From Thermodesulfobacteriota bacterium (GTDB lineage Bacteria; Desulfobacterota; BSN033; UBA1163), in contig JAOAHX010000017.1 in assembly GCA_026415035.1 (NCBI GenBank), positions 1-64,000 of the forward strand: DNA of 64,000 nucleotides, read 5' to 3'. Below the pieces are notes generated by a model. The model worked only from the letters and a program-made list of their open reading frames with translations, was not told the origin of the DNA and made no database searches. The first letter of the stretch is position 1; every line of letters starts with the position of its first letter. Below, piece after piece: positions 30,514 to 39,085 of this stretch. The translations under genes were made by a program, and so were the position numbers.

Positions 30514-31503
30514 TCAGATCTCCCAAAACCTGAAGGCTCGGCGTCGGCTGGGGCTCGAGATCCTTCCGGCTCGATCAGTCTCCTCCGCCCTGAAGAAGGC
30601 CATATGGATCACTGTGTCCTGATATACGAGGGAGGACCCCACGATGGTCTTTCCTTCGAAGCGGTGATCCCAACCGTATCCGACGGATTCGTACCGCTCC
30701 TCTTGGCATGTCTTGGCTTCTTCGATAAAACGACTTGCTTCCCTTTCGATGGGGGAGTGGGTTCCTTTTTCCTTTCTAAATAGGGCGTCCATCGCATAAC
30801 TCTTCACCAGCTTGCCATGAATTTGTTTATAGGCCTGGCTTCGGGAAAGGATGTCGAAACCCACGGCCTTTCCGTTGACGATGACCAAAATCCCTTTCTG
30901 ATCCTCGAGACAGGGAAAGGCCTTCAGGAAAACGGCCAGCTCCTCCTCCTTCGCCTCGAAGACATCCCTCATGGCTTGGGTTGGAGAAAAGACCTGGGCG
31001 TCTTTGGCCAAATAGGTCAACTCATCCCAGACCTCCCTCTGGTTGCTGGCATAGGCGAGCGAATCCTTCAAGCTTCGGCTCACCGATGCCACCTTTTTCG
31101 CCCTGGCCTTCTTGTACATCAGATTCCCTGAGGGTTCAAATTCTCTTGAAGCATAGGCCCATCTTCCCTGTTCCGTGCAGCTGACGGGGATGATGGTCTC
31201 AGCCCCTTCTTTGAGGAGGATGGTCGTGTTCAACACCCTGTTCTGCTTTGCCCCTTCAAGCTCCTCTCCGTCGAGGAGAAGGATCGGAATATCCGCCCTG
31301 TTCACCACTTTCAATTCAGGCACCGAACCGGCCTGGCTGACCTCGGTGATGGTCAGGAGCCTCTTTTCAAGGGCCTCCCCGAGTGTGATATAGGGAGGAC
31401 CTCCCTCGAGGGAGGTGAATAAGGCAACGACCGCCATGTTCTCAAAAACCCTCGGTTCCCCCAATTCGATCTTCGTCAAGAATTCAACGATGATGGGATT
31501 CAT
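30514..31503 (-). CDS. ARPP-1 (DUF6569) domain protein
   Basis: A 329-residue protein matching the ARPP-1/DUF6569 family. It has the diagnostic core LTITEVSQAGSVPELKVVNR, ILLLDGEELEGAKQNRVLNT and IIPVSCTEQGRW. The family name comes from association with ARG and rhodanese-phosphatase proteins. No biochemical activity is established to my knowledge. AAAGGAGG precedes the ATG. Its start overlaps by 20 bases the end of a zinc-finger miniprotein gene, so the two are translated from one mRNA. No signal peptide; probably cytoplasmic. Confidence 0.78.
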   Translation of the reverse strand: MNPIIVEFLTKIELGEPRVFENMAVVALFTSLEGGPPYITLGEALEKRLLTITEVSQAGSVPELKVVNRADIPILLLDGEELEGAKQNRVLNTTILLKEGAETIIPVSCTEQGRWAYASREFEPSGNLMYKKARAKKVASVSRSLKDSLAYASNQREVWDELTYLAKDAQVFSPTQAMRDVFEAKEEELAVFLKAFPCLEDQKGILVIVNGKAVGFDILSRSQAYKQIHGKLVKSYAMDALFRKEKGTHSPIEREASRFIEEAKTCQEERYESVGYGWDHRFEGKTIVGSSLVYQDTVIHMAFFRAEETDRAGRISSPSRRRAFRFWEI

Positions 31504-31690
31504 CTGTTCCTCCTTTCTCCGATGGGGGCTCTTTTTTGATCCAACCGAACCCGTTACATCGGAAACACACTTCGATCTTCTTTCCCCCGTTAATCAATTT
31601 GCCGGTGCCCCCGCAAGAGGGGCACCAGGCCATCTTAAACTTTTCGGGGTCGATATCCCTACCCCTCTTCCCTTTTTTCTCTGACTTCAT
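31484..31690 (-). CDS. DnaJ-type zinc-finger miniprotein
   Basis: A 68-residue protein with two CxxCxGxG-type repeats as in the zinc-binding centre of DnaJ: CPSCGGTGK (about residues 23-31) and CFRCNGFGW (about 42-50), flanked by charged tails. With only two repeats it would bind a single zinc ion. It overlaps the ARPP-1 gene start by 20 bases, implying coupled translation and perhaps physical partnership. The activity is unknown; it could be a chaperone-like or redox-sensitive adaptor. Confidence 0.7.
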   Translation of the reverse strand: MKSEKKGKRGRDIDPEKFKMAWCPSCGGTGKLINGGKKIEVCFRCNGFGWIKKEPPSEKGGTDESHHR

Positions 31691-32053
31691 GTCAACTCTG
31701 TCTGAAGAGGTTTACGAGGAGATGACCTCCATTCCGATCAGATCCTGGTCGACCTCCTGCAGGTGCTTGAAGAGATGGATGTCCCAAGTTTTTTGGCTTT
31801 TCTTTCTCGTTCCGGTTTAAGGAGATGAAGCCTTCAAAATGGCCCATGATCCGCAGAGTGGGGCAGATCACCTCTCCATGAAAACCCCCTTAGGATGGGT
31901 TCTTTTAGTTCATGATAATAACAGGCCAACTACCCCAAAGGGTGTCCTATGTTATTGTTAAAAAAATCCAATAGTTACGAGTTGAGAAGGGGGCTTCCGA
32001 GGGGGATTTAAAGGGATGGCCTTTGGATCGTTTCAATCCTTCGAAGGGGAAGG
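31691..32053. other. AT-richer intergenic region with an inverted repeat
   Basis: 363 bp between two minus-strand genes. It contains AATAACA (31917-31923) and TGTTATT (31950-31956), an inverted repeat with a 26-bp centre, in a stretch noticeably more AT-rich than its surroundings. It must contain the promoter for the zinc-finger/ARPP-1 genes, but I could not pick one with confidence. A protein-like but start-less and frame-broken reading exists on the plus strand at 31689-31828 (see rejected). Confidence 0.35.
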
Positions 32054-33325
32054 TCAAGATCTTAAGAACAATCCCACCACCTCCATGTGATAGGTTTGTG
32101 GGAACATGTCGATGAGACGGACTTGTTGGAGGGCATAGCCCTTTTTCACGAAGAAGTGGACATCCCTTGAGAAGGTCGCGGGATCGCAGGAGACATAGAC
32201 GATCTTTTCAGGGGCCAATCGTGTGATCTCCTCAGTGATCCTTTTGCCTCCTGCCCGGGGTGGGTCGAGAACCAAAAGTTTCCATCCTTCCCCGGCCTCC
32301 CCTAACTTTTCTTCCACCCTGCCCAGGCGGAACTGACAGTTTTTTATCCGGTTGACCTTGGCGTTGTAGCGGGCATCGGCAACTGCTGTCGCATCCTCCT
32401 CGATTCCCATGACCCACCCCGTTTCCGCCGCCAAAGGGAGCGAGAGGTTGCCGATGCCCGCGTAGAGGTCGAGGACTCGATCTCCCTTTCCCAAATCCCC
32501 GAACTCCAGGACTGTCTGAATCAGTTGAGGATTCTGGTAGGGATTGACCTGGCAGAAGCTTCCCGGAGAGACGCGGAAGCGAAAGGCCATCGTCCTCTCC
32601 CCTCTCTTTAACGGAACCGTCAGATTCAGATAAGGATCGCCAAGGAACTCCCAGTCCCCTTTCCTTGTCAGGGCGATCCCCTTTAATGGGGAGGGGGGTT
32701 GGAGGAGATCTTTCAGAAATGGCTTTTTCCCCTTCGGAGGCAGACAACCATGCAAGACCAATATCCCTTTTCCCTCATCGGGCGAGACGTTGATTTCGAT
32801 CTGCGCGGCACCGGAAAGGAGGTGCGGTCTCTCTCGGAGATGCCGGAGGATGAGGTTGATCAGGGAATGAGCGATCAAACATCCTTCCACCTCGACGATT
32901 CGACGGGATTGCTGGGCGAAAAACCCGATCCTGCTTCTTTGAACCTTGCACTGGACCCTAATTCGATATCCAAAAGGCGGGGAGGAGGGGGCCGTGGAGA
33001 TAACAGGGACCTCCTTCAGCCCGGCGATCCTGTGGAGCAGGTCGATCAAGATCTCTTTCTTGAACGTCTCCTGGGCGGAGGGGTCGATATGCTGCCACTG
33101 ACAACCCCCGCAGGTCCCGAAATAAGGACAGGGGGCCTGGACCCTCAGAGGAGAAGAGGTCAGGATCTCTTTTACCTGGCCGATCAGGTAGTCCTTTTTC
33201 TCCGAGGTGATTTCAACGACGACCTCCTCTCCGGCAAGGGTGCCTGGGACGAAGATCACTTTGCCATCGATCCGTCCCACCCCCGTTCCTCCAAAAGCCA
33301 TCGAATAGATTTTGACCCGCCTCAT
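32054..33325 (-). CDS. 23S rRNA (uracil-5-)-methyltransferase, RlmD/TrmA family
   Basis: A 423-residue SAM-dependent RNA methyltransferase. An N-terminal TRAM-like domain (about 1-55) precedes the iron-sulfur motif CPYFGTCGGCQWQH (about 66-79) and its later Cys. The SAM site VLDLYAGIGNLSLPLA follows, then LVLDPPRAGG, and the catalytic Cys in YVSCDPATFSRD (about 376). It forms 5-methyluridine in 23S rRNA; whether the target is U1939 (RlmD) or another uridine cannot be settled here. It is divergent from accD and has its own promoter. Confidence 0.9.
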   Translation of the reverse strand: MRRVKIYSMAFGGTGVGRIDGKVIFVPGTLAGEEVVVEITSEKKDYLIGQVKEILTSSPLRVQAPCPYFGTCGGCQWQHIDPSAQETFKKEILIDLLHRIAGLKEVPVISTAPSSPPFGYRIRVQCKVQRSRIGFFAQQSRRIVEVEGCLIAHSLINLILRHLRERPHLLSGAAQIEINVSPDEGKGILVLHGCLPPKGKKPFLKDLLQPPSPLKGIALTRKGDWEFLGDPYLNLTVPLKRGERTMAFRFRVSPGSFCQVNPYQNPQLIQTVLEFGDLGKGDRVLDLYAGIGNLSLPLAAETGWVMGIEEDATAVADARYNAKVNRIKNCQFRLGRVEEKLGEAGEGWKLLVLDPPRAGGKRITEEITRLAPEKIVYVSCDPATFSRDVHFFVKKGYALQQVRLIDMFPQTYHMEVVGLFLRS

Positions 33326-33333
33326 CCTTGCCT

Positions 33334-33362
33334 AAGATATCATCCCGCCGCAGAGGATTCAA
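33334..33362 (-). promoter_or_regulatory. Promoter of the rRNA methyltransferase gene
   Basis: On the minus strand TTGAAT (33357-33362), 17-bp spacer, TATCTT (33334-33339). The expected start point is only 2-3 bases ahead of the ATG at 33325, so the transcript would be leaderless or nearly so, unless another promoter is used. Confidence 0.5.
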
Positions 33363-33382
33363 TTGCCTCCAGGCGGGTTCGA

Positions 33383-33411
33383 TTGACTTATCCCCCTTGT
33401 TTTGTTAGATA
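33383..33411 (+). promoter_or_regulatory. Promoter of the accD-to-lpxL block
   Basis: TTGACT (33383-33388), exactly 17 bp, TAGATA (33406-33411). The start would be near 33418, about 40 bases before the accD ATG at 33459. It is the only clear promoter upstream of the 12 plus-strand genes that follow, and it lies back to back with the methyltransferase promoter. Confidence 0.6.
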
Positions 33412-33458
33412 TTTACGTCACCCTTACTCTATCTGATGGAGAGGCGTTTTTCCATTCC

Positions 33459-34322
33459 ATGGCCTGGTTCAGAAAGGGAGAGGAGGAAGAAAAAAGAGGG
33501 GAGAGGCGGGAGGAGACCAGGGCCTTTGACGAGCTCTGGGTAAAGTGCAAATCCTGCAACGAGATGATCTACCGGAAGGTCATCGAGCGAAACCTCCAGG
33601 TCTGCCCCAAATGTAATTATCATTTTCAAATCCCCGCGAGGAAACGGATCGAGTGGATGGTGGATCCGGGGACATTTGTCGAATACGATTCCAACCTCCT
33701 CCCCACCGACCCTCTCGAATTCAAGGATTCGAAACGGTATTCCCACCGCATCAAAGAATCCCAGGAGGCCACCGGGCAGAAGGATGCGGTCATCTGCGGC
33801 GAGGCGGCTTTCGAAGGGGAGCCGGCGATGATCGCGGTCTTCGAATTCAATTTCATGGGTGGGAGCATGGGGTCGGTCGTTGGAGAGAAGATTACCCGTT
33901 TGATCGAAAGGGCCATCGAGAAGAGGATCGGGGTCGTCATCTTCTGTGCCTCGGGCGGTGCGAGGATGCAGGAAGGGATCCTCTCCTTGATGCAGATGGC
34001 CAAGACGAGCGCGGCCCTGGCCCGGCTTCACGAAGCGAGGCTCCCATATATTACGGTTCTGACGGATCCCACGACGGGCGGGGTATCGGCGAGCATCGCC
34101 ATGCTGGGGGATGTCATCATCGCGGAGCCCAAGGCCATGATCGGATTTGCTGGGCCCCGGGTCATCAAAGACACCATCCGGGCGGAGCTGCCCGAGGGGT
34201 TTCAGAGGGCCGAATATCTTCTCCAGCATGGGATGGTGGACCTCATCGTCGAACGAAAAGACCTCCGCCATACCATCGCCCTGCTTCTCAAGATGCTCAA
34301 AGTCGAAACCCCCAGGTCCTGA
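33459..34322 (+). CDS. accD: Acetyl-CoA carboxylase carboxyltransferase subunit beta
   Basis: A 287-residue AccD. The N-terminal four-Cys zinc ribbon (CKSC ... CPKC, about residues 30-52) is followed by the carboxyltransferase core (EFNFMGGSMGSVVGEKITRL, GVVIFCASGGARMQEG, LTDPTTGGVSASIAMLGD, IGFAGPRVI). It makes malonyl-CoA with AccA and biotinylated AccB. The ATG at 33459 is used because the longer frame starts inside the promoter. An acidic/basic run (GEEEEKRGERREETR) precedes the zinc ribbon. folC starts 4 bases after its stop, a common pairing. Confidence 0.94.
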   Translation: MAWFRKGEEEEKRGERREETRAFDELWVKCKSCNEMIYRKVIERNLQVCPKCNYHFQIPARKRIEWMVDPGTFVEYDSNLLPTDPLEFKDSKRYSHRIKESQEATGQKDAVICGEAAFEGEPAMIAVFEFNFMGGSMGSVVGEKITRLIERAIEKRIGVVIFCASGGARMQEGILSLMQMAKTSAALARLHEARLPYITVLTDPTTGGVSASIAMLGDVIIAEPKAMIGFAGPRVIKDTIRAELPEGFQRAEYLLQHGMVDLIVERKDLRHTIALLLKMLKVETPRS

Positions 34323-34326
34323 GAAC

Positions 34327-35619
34327 ATGAAACAGAACGGTTATCAACGATCCCTCAATTATCTCTTCGGCCTCGAAAAATACGGGATGATCTTCGGTCT
34401 GAAGAAGATCGAGGCGATCCTCGAGGCCGTCGGCAACCCCCACCACGACCTTCAGGCCATCCACATCGGAGGGACAAACGGGAAGGGGTCGACCGCAGTC
34501 ATGACCGCTTCGATCCTACAGAAGGAAGGATATCGGGTGGGCCTCTACACCTCGCCGCACCTCCTTCGGTTCACGGAACGGATCCAGATCGACGGAAAGG
34601 AGATCGAACCCGAGAAGGTGGTCGAGCTGACGGAGTTTTTGCGGGAGAGGATCGAAGCCGCAGGGGTCTCTCCTCCCTTTACCTTCTTCGATTTCACCAC
34701 GGCCCTGGCCCTTCTCTATTTCCGGGAGAAGATGGTTGACCTGGCCGTGCTGGAGGTGGGGTTGGGAGGGAGGCTCGATTCGACCAATGTGGTTGATCCT
34801 CTGGTCTCCGTGATCACGAATATCGGGAAGGACCATGAGGATGTCCTCGGCAAAGGGATCATGAAGATCGCGGCCGAAAAGGCCGGGATCATCAAAAAGG
34901 GGCGTCCCCTGATCACCGCGGCGACCCAACCCGGGGTGATCGGCCTCTTTGCGAAGATCTGTCGAGAAAAAAAGGCCCCTTTCTTCCAGGTGGGAAAAGA
35001 ATTTCGCTTCGTGTCTTCCGGCGAGAGGACTTTCCATTATGAGGGCCTCCATCGGAAACTCTGGAACCTCTCGTTGAACCTCTACGGGCCCCACCAGCTC
35101 GTCAACGCCACTACCGCCATCGGCACTGCCGAAGTTTTAGACGACCTCGGATACCGAATTTCGAACGATGCCATCGTCGAGGGCCTCAAAACGGCCCATT
35201 GGCCAGGAAGGCTCGAGTTGATTCAATCCATGCCGCGGGTCCTTCTCGACGGGGCCCATAATCCCGAAGGGGCCCTTTCCCTCCGAGCCGCCTTGGAGCG
35301 AGACTTCTCCTACCACCGCCTCATTCTCCTCATCGGGATTATGAAGGACAAGGATATTCCTGGGATCCTCCGCCCCCTGGCCCCCCTGGCAGACCATATC
35401 ATCTTCACCCGGCCCAAGGTCGAGAGGGCGGCCCCTCCGGAGGATCTCCTGAAGGCCGCGGGTCGAAATGGAAAGAAAGCAGAGGTCGTCGAAGACCTCA
35501 AGAAGGCCATAGACCGGGCCCTCTCCCTTACAGGGGAGGACGATCTCCTCTGTATTACCGGTTCCCTCTATACCGTGGGCGAGGCCCGTTCCTATTTCCT
35601 GCCCAGAGGAAGGTCATGA
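34327..35619 (+). CDS. folC: Folylpolyglutamate/dihydrofolate synthase
   Basis: A 430-residue Mur-ligase-type enzyme adding glutamate to folates. The ATP loop is GGTNGKGSTAV (about residues 44-54), followed by YTSPHLLRFTERI, LEVGLGGRLDSTN, and in the C-terminal domain LLDGAHNPEGALSL. It starts 4 bases after accD and ends in an ATGA overlap with lptD. Whether it also has dihydrofolate synthase activity cannot be seen directly. Confidence 0.93.
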   Translation: MKQNGYQRSLNYLFGLEKYGMIFGLKKIEAILEAVGNPHHDLQAIHIGGTNGKGSTAVMTASILQKEGYRVGLYTSPHLLRFTERIQIDGKEIEPEKVVELTEFLRERIEAAGVSPPFTFFDFTTALALLYFREKMVDLAVLEVGLGGRLDSTNVVDPLVSVITNIGKDHEDVLGKGIMKIAAEKAGIIKKGRPLITAATQPGVIGLFAKICREKKAPFFQVGKEFRFVSSGERTFHYEGLHRKLWNLSLNLYGPHQLVNATTAIGTAEVLDDLGYRISNDAIVEGLKTAHWPGRLELIQSMPRVLLDGAHNPEGALSLRAALERDFSYHRLILLIGIMKDKDIPGILRPLAPLADHIIFTRPKVERAAPPEDLLKAAGRNGKKAEVVEDLKKAIDRALSLTGEDDLLCITGSLYTVGEARSYFLPRGRS

Positions 35620-37763
35620 AGTCCAACGGGGCGATAGCCTTCCTCCTCTTCCTCGTCCTATTTACCATTTCCCCTGCAGAGGGAAAGATTGCCGAAAAGA
35701 GGGTGGGCCGGGAGGAGGGGCCGGTGGACATCGAGGCCGACGAACTTTCCTACGATCGGGATCGGCAAATTTATGAAGCCCATGGAAGGGTGGAGGTGAG
35801 AAGGGGGACGCTCTTCCTCCGGGCCGATCACGCCCAACTTCAGATGGCCACCAAAGACCTGGTCGCCTGGGGGAACATCGTCCTCCGGGAGGGAGAGGAT
35901 GTGCTCGAATGCGAACGGCTGGAGATCAACCTCGATACGCGTTTGGGGAGGATCTACCAGGCCAGGCTCTTTCTCAAAGAGCAGAATTTCCACATCACGG
36001 GCAAGGAGGCGGTGAAACTTGGAGAGAATCGTTATCGCCTTATCGAGGGCTCCTTCACCACCTGCGACGCCCCGCGTCCCCCTTGGAAATTTACCGTCAA
36101 AGAATTGGAGGTCACGATCGAGGGGTACGGGGTTGCCAAGGCCCCGACCTTTTACCTCGAAGGGGTCCCCTCGCTCTATCTTCCGTGGGCCATCTTCCCG
36201 GTCAAGAGGGAGAGGCAAACGGGGTTTCTTTTGCCCCAGGTCGGATACTCGGAGAAGTACGGCCCGGAGGTGAAGACCGCCTTCTTTTGGGCGATGACGA
36301 AAGATATGGATTCTACGATCTACCTCGACTATTTGGGGGAGAGGGGGGTCAAGGGTGGCATCGAATACCGCTACGCCTTTGCCCCTGAGACCTCGGGAAA
36401 GGCCAATTTCTTTTTCATCGACGATCAGGTCTTGGAGAAGAACCGCTATGCCTTCTTTCTTCAGGGTCAGCAGAAGCTTCCCCAGGGTTTCTATGCGAGG
36501 GGCGACGTCAACTGGTTGAGCGATATCCGGTACCAGCGTGACTTCGACGAAGATCTTCCGGGAGAGGCCAAGATCGATGCCCGGAGCCGGCGGCAACTCA
36601 GGTCCACCCTCTTCGGAGGCAAAAATTGGGACGGTTTCAGCTTTTTAACCGAAGGATCGGTCTATCAGGACCTCACCCAGGAGAGCAACGACGAGACCCT
36701 TCAGAGGCTTCCTCAAGTCGGTTTTTACGCCCTCCCCCAATCTTTGATCCAAACCCCACTCTTTGTTGAAGGAGTCTTCACTTACAACCATTTCTGGCGG
36801 GAGAAGGGGGTGAAAGCCCACCGGTGGGATCTCTTCCCCAGGTTCCTCTTTCCTCTAAGGCTCTTCAATGTGTTGAAGGTGGAGCCGAGCCTCGGTCTCC
36901 GAGAGACCCTTTATCGGCCCTTTGACGACCCCACCCGACGTTACCAGGGATGGGAGTCCCGGGAGACCTTCGTCGCTCAGATGGAAGTCTCCGCCGAGAT
37001 CTACCGGGTCTACGAGGCAGACCTGATCGGAGGTCTTTTGGACCTCTTCCCCGTGGGGAAATGGATGCATACCATAGAACCGATGATTCGTTATGGATAC
37101 AGCCCTCGGGTAACACAGAAGAACATCCCCCTTTTCGATGACATCGACCGGGTGCCCTATGTGAATCAGATCACCTACGGGGTCATCCAAAAGTTCATCG
37201 GGAGGTCAGCCGAGGCCAAGGCGAACGCCGGGGCTTGGGAGTACGCGAGGCTGGAGATCTTCCAATCCTACAGTTTCGGTGACCCCTTCGAAAGGGATTC
37301 GAGAGGTAGGAAGAGGTCCTTTTCCAATATTCGGGGGGAGCTCTGGTGGCAGTTCAGCCCCTATCTGAGCGGCCGGATCGATGGAGAATTCGATCCGTAC
37401 GATGGCCATTTCGATACAGGCAACGTGAGCCTCACCCTCCAGGATCGGCGGGAAGACCTCCTCTCGGTTCAATATCGATACGGTCGGAGCCAGCTCGAAG
37501 AGCTCTCTGCAGGAGTCCGAATCAAGGTGAGGCCCACCCTTTATCTGTTCGGATCCACCCGCTATAATTTGAAAGACGGCTGGAAGGTCGAAAATCTCTA
37601 TGGGGCGGAATACCGGGCCCAGTGCTGGACGCTGGGCTTGATGGTCGAGGACAAGGGAGAGTCGCCGGACAAGAAGCAGAGGAAGGAGGTCAAGGTCCAG
37701 GCCTATCTCAACCTGTTAGGGCTCGGTTCCTTGGGGAAAAGGCCCTCCCTGATGGGCCTTTAA
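35616..37763 (+). CDS. lptD: LPS-assembly protein LptD (OstA)
   Basis: A 715-residue outer-membrane LPS insertion protein. A signal peptide (hydrophobic AFLLFLVLFTIS, cleavage near the EGK at residue 24) is followed by an OstA/LptA-like jellyroll (VDIEADELSYDRDRQIYEAHG, about 37-57) and a C-terminal beta-barrel with repeated aromatic-rich strands. GSFTTCDAPRPPW is the usual cysteine-containing segment. Translation is coupled to folC by ATGA. It requires LptE, which is not seen in the window. The genes downstream make LPS sugars and lipid A, consistent with its role. Confidence 0.9.
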   Translation: MKSNGAIAFLLFLVLFTISPAEGKIAEKRVGREEGPVDIEADELSYDRDRQIYEAHGRVEVRRGTLFLRADHAQLQMATKDLVAWGNIVLREGEDVLECERLEINLDTRLGRIYQARLFLKEQNFHITGKEAVKLGENRYRLIEGSFTTCDAPRPPWKFTVKELEVTIEGYGVAKAPTFYLEGVPSLYLPWAIFPVKRERQTGFLLPQVGYSEKYGPEVKTAFFWAMTKDMDSTIYLDYLGERGVKGGIEYRYAFAPETSGKANFFFIDDQVLEKNRYAFFLQGQQKLPQGFYARGDVNWLSDIRYQRDFDEDLPGEAKIDARSRRQLRSTLFGGKNWDGFSFLTEGSVYQDLTQESNDETLQRLPQVGFYALPQSLIQTPLFVEGVFTYNHFWREKGVKAHRWDLFPRFLFPLRLFNVLKVEPSLGLRETLYRPFDDPTRRYQGWESRETFVAQMEVSAEIYRVYEADLIGGLLDLFPVGKWMHTIEPMIRYGYSPRVTQKNIPLFDDIDRVPYVNQITYGVIQKFIGRSAEAKANAGAWEYARLEIFQSYSFGDPFERDSRGRKRSFSNIRGELWWQFSPYLSGRIDGEFDPYDGHFDTGNVSLTLQDRREDLLSVQYRYGRSQLEELSAGVRIKVRPTLYLFGSTRYNLKDGWKVENLYGAEYRAQCWTLGLMVEDKGESPDKKQRKEVKVQAYLNLLGLGSLGKRPSLMGL

Positions 37764-37787
37764 CCAAACAGGGCAAAGGAGGAGAAG

Positions 37788-38519
37788 ATGAAGGGGGTCA
37801 TTTTAGCCGGGGGCTTAGGAACCCGGCTCTATCCGCTGACGAAGGTGACCAATAAGCACCTGCTGCCGGTCTACAACAAGCCCATGATCTATTATCCCAT
37901 TCAAACCTTGATCAATGCGGGCATCGACGACATTTTGATCGTCACCGGCGGAAACAATGCCGGGGACTTTCTTCGCCTCTTAGGAAACGGCAAGGAGTTC
38001 GGGCTCCGGCATATCAACTATACCTATCAGGAAGGAGAAGGGGGCATCGCGGATGCCCTCAGCTTGGCGGAATTCTTTGCCGCGGGGGAGAGCATCTGCG
38101 TCGTCCTGGGGGACAATATCATCGAGAAGAATATCCGGAAGGCCAAAGAGGCTTTTGAGCGACAGAAGGAGGGGGCGAAGATCCTTCTGAAAGAGGTTCC
38201 GGACCCCCATCGGTTTGGCGTGGCCGAACTGGAGGGAGATCGGATCGTGAGGATCGAGGAGAAGCCCAAACAGCCCAAAACGAATTATGCCGTGATCGGC
38301 ATCTATTTCTATGATTCGACCGTTTTCGATTTCATCAAGGGCCTGAAGCCTTCCGAGAGGGGAGAGCTCGAGATCACCGATGTGAATAACCGTTACATCG
38401 AGCAGCGAAAGATGACCTATGACATCCTGGAGGGATGGTGGACCGATGCCGGGACCTTCGAATCCCTGCTGCGAGCCAACCAGCTGGTGGCTCAAACCGG
38501 GGCCAACAATCTGGATTGA
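37788..38519 (+). CDS. Sugar-nucleotidyltransferase, short RmlA type
   Basis: A 243-residue nucleotidyltransferase with the signature KGVILAGGLGTRLYPLT and the RmlA-type blocks KPMIYYPIQTLINAGI, VVLGDNIIE, VRIEEKPKQPKTNYA, and WWTDAGTFESLL. It most likely couples glucose-1-phosphate to dTTP, providing the substrate for the rmlB-type gene downstream. It is about 45 residues shorter than classical RmlA (~290), lacking the C-terminal allosteric part. AAAGGAGGAG precedes the ATG. Confidence 0.85.
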   Translation: MKGVILAGGLGTRLYPLTKVTNKHLLPVYNKPMIYYPIQTLINAGIDDILIVTGGNNAGDFLRLLGNGKEFGLRHINYTYQEGEGGIADALSLAEFFAAGESICVVLGDNIIEKNIRKAKEAFERQKEGAKILLKEVPDPHRFGVAELEGDRIVRIEEKPKQPKTNYAVIGIYFYDSTVFDFIKGLKPSERGELEITDVNNRYIEQRKMTYDILEGWWTDAGTFESLLRANQLVAQTGANNLD

Positions 38520-38566
38520 TCTTTTCGTCCTCTGACCACGGGCACCCAATGAAACAGGAGGCAGCG

Positions 38567-39022
38567 ATGATTCAAGGCGTGAAGACGAAGATGCTGAGAG
38601 TCATTCCGGACGAACGGGGAAGGGTGATGGAGATCCTCCGGGCGGATGATCCTCTGTTTTCGAAGTTCGGCCAGGTCTATTTGACGACCACCTACCCCCA
38701 GGTGGTCAAGGCCTGGCACTACCACAAGGTCCAGACCGACAACATCGTGGCGATCCAGGGGATGATCAAACTGGTCCTCTACGATCCCAGGGAGAAATCA
38801 CCGACCCGGGGGGAGATCAATCAGTTTTACATCGGCGTCCATAACCCGATGCTCGTCCAGGTCCCGAACATGGTCTATCACGGGTGGAAGTGCGTGAGCG
38901 AGGAGGAGGCGGTCATCATCAACATCCCCACGGAAGTCTACAACTATGAAGAACCTGACGAGTACCGTCTCCCTCCTCACGGGAAGGACATCCCCTATGA
39001 CTGGTCGCGGAAAGACGGATGA
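38567..39022 (+). CDS. dTDP-4-dehydro-sugar epimerase-like (RmlC-type) protein
   Basis: A 151-residue small cupin-like epimerase related to RmlC: IPDERGRVMEILRADDPLFS, QVYLTTTYPQVVKAWHYHK, and PNMVYHGWKCVSEEEAVIIN. It is shorter than classical RmlC (about 180). The ATG at 38567 has AGGAGG 5 bases upstream; an in-frame ATG at 38549 is less likely. By context it would epimerise the 4-keto-sugar made by RmlB before RmlD reduces it. The divergent sequence leaves open another isomerase activity. Confidence 0.8.
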   Translation: MIQGVKTKMLRVIPDERGRVMEILRADDPLFSKFGQVYLTTTYPQVVKAWHYHKVQTDNIVAIQGMIKLVLYDPREKSPTRGEINQFYIGVHNPMLVQVPNMVYHGWKCVSEEEAVIINIPTEVYNYEEPDEYRLPPHGKDIPYDWSRKDG

Positions 39023-39085
39023 GAAAGGCGGACGGGCGACGGGCGTGAGGGACGATCGAGGCGGGCTCGAGAGAGGGGGAGGGCG

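Noticed and set aside
31689-31828. Possible frameshifted gene remnant on the plus strand
   Set aside because: A start in one frame (STLSEEVYEEM) and a protein-like stretch in another (DQILVDLLQVLEEMDVPSFL) could be joined by a frameshift, but there is no ribosome-binding site, the start overlaps a divergent gene, and no family is recognised. Too weak to call.
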